A stretch of 64,000 nucleotides of DNA, taken from positions 1,280,501 to 1,344,500 of the forward strand of contig NZ_CP015027.1 of the NCBI RefSeq assembly GCF_002077155.1. The letters are read 5' to 3'. Shown here one piece after another: positions 44,879 through 53,385 of the stretch. Source of the stretch: Sporosarcina sp. P33 (lineage in GTDB: Bacteria; Bacillota; Bacilli; Bacillales_A; Planococcaceae). Position 1 is the first letter of the stretch. Each line of letters begins with the position of its first letter. A program made the position numbers and the translations under genes. The notes beneath the pieces are model-generated. The model was not told where the DNA came from. It did no database searches and saw only the letters and a program-made list of their open reading frames with translations.

Positions 44879-45934
44879 ATGTCTTATCAGCCGGATACAA
44901 ATGAAACCAAACATCTTATTCAGCAGCTCGTATCCATACCAAGTCCTTCAGGCTATACAAAACAAGTGATTGCATTTGTTGAAGATTTCTTACAGGAATA
45001 CAATGTAGAGACAAAGCGCAGCCGCAAAGGCGGTTTACTTGCCACTTTACCGGGTAAAAATGATACAGAACACCGAATGCTGACTGCCCATGTCGACACA
45101 CTTGGTGCCATGGTGAAAGAAGTGAAAAACAACGGACGTCTGCGGCTCGACCTCATCGGCGGGTATAATTATAACTCTATCGAAGGGGAGTATTGTAAAA
45201 TCCATACAGCATCCGGCAAAACCATCACAGGAACGATTTTACTGCATCAGACCTCTGTGCATGTCTATAAAAATGCCGGCACTGCGGAAAGAAATCAGGC
45301 AAACATGGAAGTTCGCATTGATGCAAAAGTTCAAACAGCGGAGGAAATCCGGACGCTTGGAATCGAAGTCGGTGATTTCGTTTCACTTGAACCTCGCGTT
45401 GAAATTACGGACAGCGGCTTTATTAAATCCCGCCACCTGGACGACAAAGCCAGCGTTGCGATTTTGCTTCAGCTTATTAAGCATATTCAAACAGAAAACA
45501 TCCCACTGCCTTACACTACTCACTTCCTCATTTCGAATAATGAAGAAATTGGCTATGGCGGTAATTCCAACATCCCTGAGGAAACTGTCGAGTATTTGGC
45601 GGTCGATATGGGGGCCATTGGAGACGGTCAGTCAACTGATGAATATACGGTGTCAATTTGCGCAAAAGACTCCAGCGGACCCTACCATTACGGACTGCGC
45701 AATCATTTAGTCGGTCTGGCTGTGAAAAATGAAATAGCGTACAAAATCGATATGTATCCGCATTACGGCTCGGACGCATCCGCGGCCATCAGGGCAGGTC
45801 ATGATATCATCCACGGGTTGATCGGACCGGGAATTGATTCCTCACATGCTTTTGAACGGACGCATGAAGACTCCCTGCGAAACACATTGCAATTGCTGTA
45901 CCATTACGTGCAATCTGATATGCAGAGCTATTGA
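44879..45934 (+). CDS. M42 family metallopeptidase (aminopeptidase)
   Basis: A 351-residue cytoplasmic M42 aminopeptidase with the two-metal ligand set: His in TAHVDTLG, Asp in SRHLDDKAS, the catalytic Glu pair in NNEEIGYGG, Asp in AVDMG, and His in GIDSSHAFERTH. It trims N-terminal residues from peptides as a tetrahedral oligomer. AAAAGGAGACTC precedes the ATG. It stands before the serine dehydratase gene, but about 300 bases and a separate promoter lie between them. Confidence 0.92.
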   Translation: MSYQPDTNETKHLIQQLVSIPSPSGYTKQVIAFVEDFLQEYNVETKRSRKGGLLATLPGKNDTEHRMLTAHVDTLGAMVKEVKNNGRLRLDLIGGYNYNSIEGEYCKIHTASGKTITGTILLHQTSVHVYKNAGTAERNQANMEVRIDAKVQTAEEIRTLGIEVGDFVSLEPRVEITDSGFIKSRHLDDKASVAILLQLIKHIQTENIPLPYTTHFLISNNEEIGYGGNSNIPEETVEYLAVDMGAIGDGQSTDEYTVSICAKDSSGPYHYGLRNHLVGLAVKNEIAYKIDMYPHYGSDASAAIRAGHDIIHGLIGPGIDSSHAFERTHEDSLRNTLQLLYHYVQSDMQSY

Positions 45935-46058
45935 GTGAAAAGCGGCTGCGATTTGTACTTTTGCCGCCGAATGGAATTGCCGGTGAAAGAATGGAAACTT
46001 TATAAAATATGGCTAAACACATACAGCAAAAGGACTAATCCACTGCATCTTGGATTCA
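45935..46058. other. Intergenic region upstream of the serine dehydratase promoter
   Basis: Together with the promoter, cre box and leader this forms a 306-base spacer. In this first part no terminator, gene or RNA was recognised. Confidence 0.4.
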
Positions 46059-46087
46059 TTGACATTTCACATGAAATGTCAAATAAT
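46059..46087 (+). promoter_or_regulatory. Promoter of the serine dehydratase with a 24-bp palindrome
   Basis: TTGACA (46059-46064), 17 bases, AATAAT (46082-46087). The -35 box and spacer form a perfect 24-bp palindrome (46059-46082): TTGACATTTCA, two bases, then its exact reverse complement. This looks like an operator for a dimeric repressor or activator. Confidence 0.7.
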
Positions 46088-46090
46088 ATT

Positions 46091-46104
46091 AGTAAGCGCT
46101 TTCA
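46091..46104. promoter_or_regulatory. cre-like box before the serine dehydratase
   Basis: AGTAAGCGCTTTCA, identical to the box at 39514-39527 and in the same position relative to the -10 box (3 bases after it). It differs from the CcpA consensus only at the first base. Confidence 0.75.
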
Positions 46105-46184
46105 AAACAATTTGCTGGCTTCATATATCTTAATCTTATACAAACAGACAACCGCAGAATACTATGAATCACATCAAATACAAC

Positions 46185-46222
46185 GAGAACGGTAATGTAT
46201 CCCTGCGCGGTCAGCCGTTCTC
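46185..46222 (+). promoter_or_regulatory. Leader hairpin before the serine dehydratase ribosome site
   Basis: GAGAACGG (46185-46192) pairs with CCGTTCTC (46215-46222), ending just before the AGGGAG ribosome site. No T-run follows, so it is not a classical terminator. A translational or stability role is possible. Confidence 0.4.
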
Positions 46223-46240
46223 ATTAGGGAGCATACAGAA

Positions 46241-47818
46241 ATGTCATTTACAAGTTTGGATCAGCTGATCAAGCTCGCAGATCAGGATCATACACCCATT
46301 CATGAACTGATGATTCAGTCAGAAATTAAACAAAAAGGCCTCACCAGAGAGACCATTATCAAAAAAATGTCGGAACAATTCACTGTAATGGAAGAAGCCG
46401 TGCGCAAAGGAACGAGCAGTTCCGTTATGTCGCGCACCGGATTGACAGGCGGAGATGGACATCGTCTGCATGATTATGCGGAAAAAGGACAGTCCTTCGT
46501 CCATCCCCTTACACTTCATACAGCAGCGAACGCATTTGCTGTTTCAGAAGTAAATGCCAATATGGGAAGAATCGTTGCTACGCCGACAGCAGGATCGGCC
46601 GGAATTCTGCCCGCCGTGCTTGTGCACGCACTCGACAGCGGCAAATTTACACGCGAACAAATTGTCTTGTCGATGTTTACCGCATCAGCACTTGGGTTAG
46701 TCATTGCAAATCGGGCCTCTATATCCGGAGCAGCCGGCGGATGTCAGGCAGAAGTCGGATCGGCAACCGGTATGGCTGCTGGCACACTGGTTGAACTTGC
46801 CGGGGGAACGCCGGTTCAAGTAGGGCATGCGATTGGTATCGCGCTGAAGAACTCACTGGGGCTCGTGTGTGACCCTGTCGCGGGATTGGTGGAAATTCCT
46901 TGCATCATCCGAAACGGCCTGCATGCCATTACTGCACAGGCTGCCGCGGATATGGCCATGGCTGGTGTGGTCAGCATTATCCCGCCGGATGAAGTCATTC
47001 ATGTCATGCACGAAGTCGGCCAGCAAATGCCAGAATCCTTGCGTGAAACAGGAATCGGCGGACTCGCCGGGACACCCACTGGCCAAAAACTGAAAACGAA
47101 AGTATTTGGCAAAGAAAAAGAGCAAAAAGAAAATAGCGGAGGCGCTCCCGCCAAATACCAGAGCGCCTATGAAATCATCGGCCCTGTCATGATCGGCCCT
47201 TCCAGCTCACATACTGCAGGTGCTGTACGAATCGGCAATGTGGCATATCAATTATTGAACGAGCAGCCGATTCATGCAAAGTTTTCACTGATGGGTTCTT
47301 TCGCCACTACCTATCAGGGACACGGAACTGACTTGGCACTGTTGGCGGGTGTTATGGGGTACAATACGACCGATGAAAGAATTCCGCATGCAAAGGAACT
47401 CGCTGAAGAAACAGGATTAGAATATGAATTCACGAACCGGGTGCTCGGCAGCTACCACCCAAACACCGTACTCGTCGAGCTGACAGGACCGACCAATAAA
47501 ATTAAAGTCCTGGCAAGTTCACTTGGGGGAGGTAAAATCGAAGTGCAAGAACTGGACGATTATCCGATAAAATTCTCAGGTGAACGTCCGGCACTGTTGA
47601 TCCGCCATACCGATCAAAAAGGTGTAATCGCTGAATTGCTGGGTATTCTTTCAAGAAAAGGAATTAATATTGCACGCATGGCAAATGAACGGTTTGCGAT
47701 TGACGGACCGGCAATTACGATCTGCGAAATCGACAGCCGGGTGGACGAAGAAATGCTGACACAATTAAAACGTGACGTGCCTATCATTGACGATATTGTT
47801 TTGGTAGAGACAGAGTAA
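46241..47818 (+). CDS. Fused iron-sulfur L-serine dehydratase, alpha-beta order
   Basis: A 525-residue single-chain L-serine dehydratase that deaminates serine to pyruvate. Residues 1-290 are the alpha (catalytic) part with cluster cysteines Cys168 (GAAGGCQAE), Cys210 (LVCDPVAG) and Cys221 (EIPCIIRN). After a short linker, residues 305-445 are the beta part (IGPSSSHTAGAVRIG), and about 448-525 is an ACT domain. B. subtilis encodes beta and alpha separately, and E. coli SdaA is a beta-alpha fusion, so this order is reversed. AGGGAGCATACAG precedes the ATG. A cre-like box and a palindrome lie upstream. Confidence 0.9.
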   Translation: MSFTSLDQLIKLADQDHTPIHELMIQSEIKQKGLTRETIIKKMSEQFTVMEEAVRKGTSSSVMSRTGLTGGDGHRLHDYAEKGQSFVHPLTLHTAANAFAVSEVNANMGRIVATPTAGSAGILPAVLVHALDSGKFTREQIVLSMFTASALGLVIANRASISGAAGGCQAEVGSATGMAAGTLVELAGGTPVQVGHAIGIALKNSLGLVCDPVAGLVEIPCIIRNGLHAITAQAAADMAMAGVVSIIPPDEVIHVMHEVGQQMPESLRETGIGGLAGTPTGQKLKTKVFGKEKEQKENSGGAPAKYQSAYEIIGPVMIGPSSSHTAGAVRIGNVAYQLLNEQPIHAKFSLMGSFATTYQGHGTDLALLAGVMGYNTTDERIPHAKELAEETGLEYEFTNRVLGSYHPNTVLVELTGPTNKIKVLASSLGGGKIEVQELDDYPIKFSGERPALLIRHTDQKGVIAELLGILSRKGINIARMANERFAIDGPAITICEIDSRVDEEMLTQLKRDVPIIDDIVLVETE

Positions 47819-47833
47819 TAAAACAAAGTAAAA

Positions 47834-47877
47834 ATACCAGACCTGAAGACATATTATTTTGTCTCCGGGTCTGGTAT
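47834..47877. terminator. Bidirectional terminator between sdaA-type gene and metQ
   Basis: ATACCAGACC (47834-47843) pairs with GGTCTGGTAT (47868-47877) and is flanked by A- and T-tracts between convergent genes. Confidence 0.8.
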
Positions 47878-47906
47878 ATTTTTATCTCACTGCTACAGGA
47901 TTACGA

Positions 47907-48734
47907 TTATTTTTCCATCCACTCCGGTTTGCCAAAACCTTTAAATTCGGAATCGATGACTTCTAAAAACTGCTCAGACTCTACTACTTCAATGATATCT
48001 TTCGCAAATTGCTTATCTTCATTTTCTGTTTTCACAGCGACAACATTACGGAAACGATCCGGCATGTTTTCTAAAGCCAGCGCGTCCAATAAATCCATAT
48101 TTGCCGCAATTGCAAAGTTCCCCGGAACCGCAGCCAAATCAGCCCCTTCTACAGAGCGGGGCAATTGCCCTGCCTCAACCGGCTGAATAACCAGGTTTTT
48201 AGGATTTTCTGCGATATCTTTCTCAGATGCCGTCAATTGGTCTATTTCTTTATCCATTTTTACTAATCCCGCGTCTTCTAATACATATAACGTTCTCGCT
48301 GCGTTGACGGGATCATTTGGTATCGTAATGGTTGAGCCTTCTTCAATCTCATCAAGTGAATCATATTTGTTTGAATAAATGCCCAGCGGCGCTGTCGGCA
48401 CTATAATCAGCTCCGAGAGTTCCATATTATTTTCCTTCTCAAAATTCGTTAAGTACGTAATGTTTTGAAACAGGTTTGCATCTATATCCCCATTGTCCAA
48501 TGCAATATTCGGCTGAATATAATCACTGAATTCTGTGATGGTCACAGTATACCCCTTTTCTTCAAGTCCAGGCTGAATTGCTTTTTTCAGCATGTCGCTG
48601 TAAGGGCCTGCTGTTGCACCAAAACGAAGGTTTTTATCATCATCCGATTTTTCAGCAGTCTTTTCTCCTCCGCAGGCAGCTAAAGCGGCTGCTGCCAAAG
48701 TTAGTATGAAAGCAAGTACCAGTTTCTTCATCAT
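47907..48734 (-). CDS. metQ: Methionine-binding lipoprotein MetQ
   Basis: A 275-residue NlpA/MetQ-family substrate-binding protein with a lipoprotein signal ending at Cys21 (LAACGG). Typical motifs are RFGATAGPYSDMLK, ITEFSDYIQPNIALDNGDIDANLFQ and TIPNDPVNAARTLY. It binds methionine (possibly its sulfoxide or D-form) for the MetNI transporter. GGGGAGAG precedes the double ATG. It is the last gene of metNIQ, 14 bases after metI. Confidence 0.92.
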   Translation of the reverse strand: MMKKLVLAFILTLAAAALAACGGEKTAEKSDDDKNLRFGATAGPYSDMLKKAIQPGLEEKGYTVTITEFSDYIQPNIALDNGDIDANLFQNITYLTNFEKENNMELSELIIVPTAPLGIYSNKYDSLDEIEEGSTITIPNDPVNAARTLYVLEDAGLVKMDKEIDQLTASEKDIAENPKNLVIQPVEAGQLPRSVEGADLAAVPGNFAIAANMDLLDALALENMPDRFRNVVAVKTENEDKQFAKDIIEVVESEQFLEVIDSEFKGFGKPEWMEK

Positions 48735-48748
48735 CCATCTCTCCCCTA

Positions 48749-49417
48749 TTATCTTTTATCTATCATTTTTGAAAAACGGTCTCCGCTAAATTGTATCAGC
48801 TGTACAAGAACGATTAAAATAGCGACAGTAACTAGCATAATACTGTCATCATATCGGTAATAGCCAAAGCGAATCGCCAAGTCACCTATTCCTCCGCCGC
48901 CAACAAATCCGGCCATTGCCGAATAGGCAACCAGGTTGATCAAAGTCAATGTAAGTCCTTGGATAATACTTGACTTTGATTCAGGCAGCAATACATTCCA
49001 GATAATCATCCACGGCGAAGCCCCTGTTGATATAGCAGCTTCTATAACACCTTTGTCTATTTCACGCATCGATGTTTCAACAATTCTTGCGAAGAAAGGA
49101 ATGGCTGCCACAGAAAGAGATACACTTGCTGCAGTTGGGCCAATCGTGTTCCCTACGATCAGTTTGGTTAATGGGATTAGTGCTACAAGCAAAATAATGA
49201 ACGGAATAGAACGGACGACATTGACGAAAAATCCGACTATAGAGTTAATTGCACGATTCTCCAGAATTAATCCTTTATCCGTTGTAAATAACAGAACCCC
49301 AAGCGGCAGACCGATAACTAAAGCAATGGAAAGTGAAATACCGATCATATATAACGTTTCGCCGAAAGCTTTTGTGATATCCGGCATCAGTTCTATGATA
49401 TGGGACACATCGAACAT
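48749..49417 (-). CDS. metI: Methionine ABC transporter permease MetI
   Basis: A 222-residue permease with five to six membrane segments and the EAA-type coupling loop EAAISTGASPWMIIWNVLLPES that contacts the ATPase. A GGAGGTGATCC ribosome site overlaps the end of metN; only one base separates the genes. It works with MetN and MetQ in methionine uptake. Confidence 0.92.
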   Translation of the reverse strand: MFDVSHIIELMPDITKAFGETLYMIGISLSIALVIGLPLGVLLFTTDKGLILENRAINSIVGFFVNVVRSIPFIILLVALIPLTKLIVGNTIGPTAASVSLSVAAIPFFARIVETSMREIDKGVIEAAISTGASPWMIIWNVLLPESKSSIIQGLTLTLINLVAYSAMAGFVGGGGIGDLAIRFGYYRYDDSIMLVTVAILIVLVQLIQFSGDRFSKMIDKR

Positions 49418-49418
49418 A

Positions 49419-50423
49419 TTATCGGATCACCTCCACTTCAGCATTTTGTTCCAGTATGTATGCAATGGCCTGCTCTACATCTTCGCGCGCTCCCTGTAAT
49501 TCCATCAAGAAAATCCCGAGTGCCCGTTCCTGAATATATTCAATCGACCCGTGCAGGAAATTCCCTTTGACTTTATACTTCTGCATCGTATCGGAAATTA
49601 CACCTTCCATTGCGACTTCACCTTTAAACGTGATTTTTATCAATGTGCCGGCTAGGCCGGCAGTGACACTTTCAGGAATATCATAAGAAACCACACTGCT
49701 GATAAACTCCTTCGTCAAAGGTTGAACAGGATTAGCAAAAATGTCATACACCGGACCTTCTTCAATCACTTTGCCCGCTTGCATAATCGCCATCCGATCA
49801 CAAATCTCTTTTACCACATTCATCTCATGCGTAATTAAAACTATTGTGATGTTCAACTCTTTATTGATCTTTTTCAGCAGACGCAAAATGGACATAGTTG
49901 TGTTAGGATCCAGTGCGGATGTCGCTTCATCGCAAAGCAGCACAGATGGATTATTGGCTAACGCTCTTGCAATACCGACACGCTGCTTCTGTCCCCCGCT
50001 CAACTGCGCAGGATATACATTGCGCTTGTCAGACAGTCCTACCATTTCAAGCAGTTCCATGACACGTGCCTCTATTTTGTCTGAAGGCATTTTTGCTGCC
50101 CGCAGTGCAAATGCAATGTTTTCGAATATCGTCTTTTGGCTGATTAAATAAAAATGCTGAAAAATCATCCCTATTTTCAAACGTGCCTGCCGAAGCTGTG
50201 CTCCCGATAACTTCGTTAAATCTACATCGTCGATTAAAATAGTGCCGCTTGTAGGCTTTTCCAACAAATTCAAACAGCGTATGAGAGAACTTTTTCCCGC
50301 TCCGGAATATCCGACAATGCCGAATATTTCCCCGGTCCCGATGTCCAGTGATACATCATCTACACCTTTTACCACTTTATCTTTTGTCTGATACGCCTTA
50401 GACAAATGTTGTATTTGAATCAT
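49419..50423 (-). CDS. metN: Methionine ABC transporter ATPase MetN
   Basis: A 334-residue ABC ATPase with Walker A GYSGAGKSSLIR, signature LSGGQKQRVGIARAL, Walker B VLLCDEATSALDP and the H-loop in LITHEMNV. The C-terminal about 90 residues form the NIL domain, which in MetN binds methionine and inhibits transport when the cell is replete. GAAGGGAGAAC precedes the ATG. It is the first gene of a SAM-I riboswitch-controlled operon. Confidence 0.94.
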   Translation of the reverse strand: MIQIQHLSKAYQTKDKVVKGVDDVSLDIGTGEIFGIVGYSGAGKSSLIRCLNLLEKPTSGTILIDDVDLTKLSGAQLRQARLKIGMIFQHFYLISQKTIFENIAFALRAAKMPSDKIEARVMELLEMVGLSDKRNVYPAQLSGGQKQRVGIARALANNPSVLLCDEATSALDPNTTMSILRLLKKINKELNITIVLITHEMNVVKEICDRMAIMQAGKVIEEGPVYDIFANPVQPLTKEFISSVVSYDIPESVTAGLAGTLIKITFKGEVAMEGVISDTMQKYKVKGNFLHGSIEYIQERALGIFLMELQGAREDVEQAIAYILEQNAEVEVIR

Positions 50424-50493
50424 GTTCTCCCTTCTTTCTGTATCCCAGCAGTTACTAAGTACATGCAGCTGAAATTAATCTTTATATTAAAAA

Positions 50494-50522
50494 ACTTCTT
50501 TCATTTTCTAAATGAAAGAAGT
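50494..50522 (-). terminator. SAM riboswitch terminator
   Basis: ACTTCTTTCATT and its complement form a 12-bp stem followed on the minus strand by TTTTTT. It lies between the SAM-I aptamer and metN. Confidence 0.9.
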
Positions 50523-50537
50523 ACTGACTATTCTCAG

Positions 50538-50645
50538 CTTATCTCTCAGATGGAAAACCATTCTGCAGGATTTGGCACCTTCCTTGTTTCATTCAAGGGG
50601 TTGCTGGACTTCATCGGGCCTTTTCCCTCAGTCGCTCTCGATAAG
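50538..50645 (-). ncRNA. SAM-I riboswitch (S-box)
   Basis: Read on the minus strand, the closing stem CTTATCGAGAGC...GAGAGATAAG encloses the conserved S-box core: GAGGGAAAAGGCCC, GATGAAGTCCAGCAACC, and AAGGTGCCAAATCC. Placement before metNIQ is classical in Bacillales. SAM binding should favour the downstream terminator. Confidence 0.95.
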
Positions 50646-50808
50646 AGATTTCTATTAAATTCTATGCGTAAAATATATACTAGTCTGAATTAATTAAACT
50701 GTCAAGCTGAATCGCGCTAAATTTTCATAAAACCCGACTTTTTCTATCAGTATTATTTTTTACCCATCGATTCATTGCATTATCCGGCATTGAATTACAA
50801 TCCTTCTA

Positions 50809-50838
50809 TTGTAAAGTCTAGTATGATCTATGTATACT
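50809..50838 (+). promoter_or_regulatory. Promoter of the MtnE-like aminotransferase
   Basis: TTGTAA (50809-50814), 18 bases, TATACT (50833-50838). It is not part of the SAM riboswitch, which faces the other way. Confidence 0.55.
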
Positions 50839-50876
50839 TAACGCAAATACCTCATCAGAGAAAGAAGGAATAGACT

Positions 50877-52043
50877 ATGGCTTTGTCCAATCGGTTACAA
50901 AAGCTCCCTCCGCATTTCTTTACGTTATTACTGGAAAAAGTAGAAAAGGCACAGGCTGAAGGCAGAGACGTTATTAATCTGGGGCGCGGAAACCCTGATC
51001 AGCCAACACCTCCACATATTATTAAAGCGCTGCAGGAAGCTGTTGAAGATCCGGCCACACATGGCTATTCTCCATTTAGAGGCACACTTGCGCTGAAACA
51101 AGCGGTGGCAGAATACTATCAGCGGGAATATAACGTCACAATTGATCCTGAAACAGAAGTTGCGGTACTCGGCGGCACGAAAATCGGCGTCGTAGAACTG
51201 CCGCTGGCTATTATGAATGCAGGCGAATTATTACTCCTGCCCGATCCGGGGTACCCTGACTATTTATCGGGAGTCAGTTTAGCAGATATCCGATTTGAAA
51301 CGATGCCGCTGCGCAAGGAAAATGATTTTCTTCCTGATTATGAAGAATTAACTGACGAGCAGAAAAAAGATGCCAAACTGATGTACTTGAATTATCCGAG
51401 TAATCCTACAGGCGTGACAGCAACACCTGAATTTTATGAAAAGACAGTGGCTTTCGCCAAAGAAAATCAAATTGCTGTTTTACAGGATTTTGCGTATGGA
51501 GGAATTGGTTTTGAAGGCAAGAAGCCAATCAGTTTTTTACAAACTGAAGGAGCAAAGGATGTTGGCATTGAAATGCTGTCCCTCTCTAAAATGTATAATA
51601 TGGCAGGCTGGCGCGTCGGCTTTGCGGTCGGTAATCCTGAAATAGTGGAAGCATTAAATCTGTTGCAGGACCACTTATTTACAAGCATCTTCCCTGCGGT
51701 TCAGCGGGCAGCAATCGAGGCTTTAACAGGCCCGCAGCAATGCGTAGAAGAGTTAGTGGCGCTTTATCAGAGCCGCCTGACAGTATTGCTCACAGAGTGC
51801 GAACGCATCGGCTGGGATGTAACAGCGCCTACTGGTTCATTTTTCGCCTGGCTTCCAGTTCCCGACGGATTTACAAGCGAAACCTTTGCTAATTTATTGC
51901 TGGATAAAGCAGATGTTGCGGTATCTCCTGGAAACGGGTTTGGCGCGCACGGCGAAGGATATATTCGCGTCGGTTTATTAGAGAGTGAAGAACGTCTGGA
52001 AGAAGCCGTGCGCCGCATCGAAAAGCTCGGTTTATTTAAGTAA
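50877..52043 (+). CDS. Class I/II aminotransferase, MtnE-like
   Basis: A 388-residue fold-type I PLP aminotransferase. The N-terminal VINLGRGNPDQPTPPHI, the NYPSNPTG motif and the PLP lysine in SLSKMYNMAGWRVGFAVG are all present. Over its length it resembles Bacillus MtnE (YkrV), which converts 2-keto-4-methylthiobutyrate to methionine at the end of methionine salvage. The divergent metNIQ operon with its SAM riboswitch supports a methionine link. A general LL-diaminopimelate- or aspartate-type activity is the alternative. AAGAAGGAATAG precedes the ATG. Confidence 0.8.
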   Translation: MALSNRLQKLPPHFFTLLLEKVEKAQAEGRDVINLGRGNPDQPTPPHIIKALQEAVEDPATHGYSPFRGTLALKQAVAEYYQREYNVTIDPETEVAVLGGTKIGVVELPLAIMNAGELLLLPDPGYPDYLSGVSLADIRFETMPLRKENDFLPDYEELTDEQKKDAKLMYLNYPSNPTGVTATPEFYEKTVAFAKENQIAVLQDFAYGGIGFEGKKPISFLQTEGAKDVGIEMLSLSKMYNMAGWRVGFAVGNPEIVEALNLLQDHLFTSIFPAVQRAAIEALTGPQQCVEELVALYQSRLTVLLTECERIGWDVTAPTGSFFAWLPVPDGFTSETFANLLLDKADVAVSPGNGFGAHGEGYIRVGLLESEERLEEAVRRIEKLGLFK

Positions 52044-52072
52044 GAAGACGCTCATCTTACATGAAGTAAATA

Positions 52073-52123
52073 AAAAGCCTCCCTGCCGATCCCGTTATAT
52101 TCCGGAATCACAAGGAGGCTTTT
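52073..52123. terminator. Terminator between aminotransferase and dus genes
   Basis: AAAAGCCTCC (52073-52082) pairs with GGAGGCTTTT (52114-52123) across a long loop, and serves the plus-strand gene. Confidence 0.75.
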
Positions 52124-52165
52124 GTTGTGAGTGTACAAATAACTGCTGTCATTTCAAAAAGAAGT

Positions 52166-53128
52166 TCAGTCCAGATCCACACTATTTAATAATGCACGCA
52201 CTTCATCAGTCGTATTCGTGCTCATCAGTTCATTTCTGAGTTCAGCCGCACCGCGGAACCCTTTAATATAAATCTTAAAAAATCGGCGAAGCGGTTTAAA
52301 TAACCGCGGTTCAAGCTCTGTCGAATATTTATCAAAAAGATCCAGGTGAAGACGCAAAAGATCCAGCAGTTCTTTATGATCATGTTCTCTCTTTTCTGTT
52401 TCAAATGCAAATGGATTGTGGAATATTCCGCGGCCAATCATAACCCCATCTACGCCATACTTTTCTACAAGCTCGAGACCCATTTGGCGATCGAGAATGT
52501 CTCCGTTAATAGTCAGCAGCGTATCAGGCGCTATTTCATCGCGAAGTTTCTTGATTTCAGGAATTAACTCCCAATGCGCATTCCCGTTGCTCATCTCTTT
52601 GCGGGTGCGCAGATGGATTGACAGATTGGCGATATCTTGCTCCAGCACATGTCTGAGCCATGTGCGCCACTCTTCAATATCTGTGTAGCCAAGGCGGGTT
52701 TTCACACTGACAGGCAATCCCCCTGCCTTCGCTGCCTGTATGATGGCGGCTGCCGTGTCGGGACGATTGATCAGACCGCTCCCCTTGCCTTTTGTCGCCA
52801 CATTCGGCACAGGACAGCCCATGTTAATATCCAACCCTTTAAACCCAAGTTCCGCCATCCCTATGCTCATCTCGCGAAAATGCTCAGGCTTATCTCCCCA
52901 TATATGTGCGACAATCGGCTGTTCATCTTCTGTGAATGCCAAACGGCCGCGCACACTGAAAATACCTTCCGGGTGGCAAAAGCTTTCTGTATTCGTAAAC
53001 TCGGTAAAGAAGACATCCGGCCGTGCCGCTTTACTTACAACATGGCGAAACACGACATCCGTTACATCTTCCATCGGTGCTAATATAAAAAACGGCCGCG
53101 GTAAATCACGCCAGAAATTAGTGCTCAT
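52166..53128 (-). CDS. tRNA-dihydrouridine synthase
   Basis: A 320-residue flavoprotein of the Dus family that reduces uridines in the tRNA D-loop. The N-terminal [13 protein letters not shown], the catalytic-Cys region [19 protein letters not shown], and the FMN-phosphate motif [15 protein letters not shown] are present, followed by the C-terminal helical tRNA-binding domain. The ATG at 53128 is assumed; a TTG at 53140 is nearer to the GAGAGG site. It is a single gene. Which uridine is modified cannot be told from sequence alone. Confidence 0.9.
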   Translation of the reverse strand: MSTNFWRDLPRPFFILAPMEDVTDVVFRHVVSKAARPDVFFTEFTNTESFCHPEGIFSVRGRLAFTEDEQPIVAHIWGDKPEHFREMSIGMAELGFKGLDINMGCPVPNVATKGKGSGLINRPDTAAAIIQAAKAGGLPVSVKTRLGYTDIEEWRTWLRHVLEQDIANLSIHLRTRKEMSNGNAHWELIPEIKKLRDEIAPDTLLTINGDILDRQMGLELVEKYGVDGVMIGRGIFHNPFAFETEKREHDHKELLDLLRLHLDLFDKYSTELEPRLFKPLRRFFKIYIKGFRGAAELRNELMSTNTTDEVRALLNSVDLD

Positions 53129-53321
53129 CGTTACGTTCAAATCCTCTCTTCATAACTTGCCTATGTGTATGAATACTTCAGCTTTCCTGAACATACATAA
53201 ACTGTACACAGGCCAGTCTTTCTATTATACAAAAGAAACGATGGTGAATTCCACTATCTTTTAGTAAGCATTGAAAAAAGCAGCTGTAACAATCATCCTG
53301 GCGTTTATTTGACAGAAGTAA

Positions 53322-53353
53322 AACCGCTGCTGTCAGATGAACAGCAGTTTCGT
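53322..53353 (-). terminator. Terminator of the first BCCT gene
   Basis: CTGCTGT/ACAGCAG arms around TCAGATGA with a T-tract on the minus strand, 33 bases past the BCCT stop. Confidence 0.65.
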
Positions 53354-53385
53354 ATACTTTGCATAAAGAATTGGGTGTACTCGCT

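Noticed and set aside
46241-47818. Serine dehydratase as two genes joined by a sequencing error
   Set aside because: The linker between alpha and beta parts is a plausible flexible segment, the frame is continuous and no second ribosome site is seen near the junction; kept as one fused gene, with the check stated.
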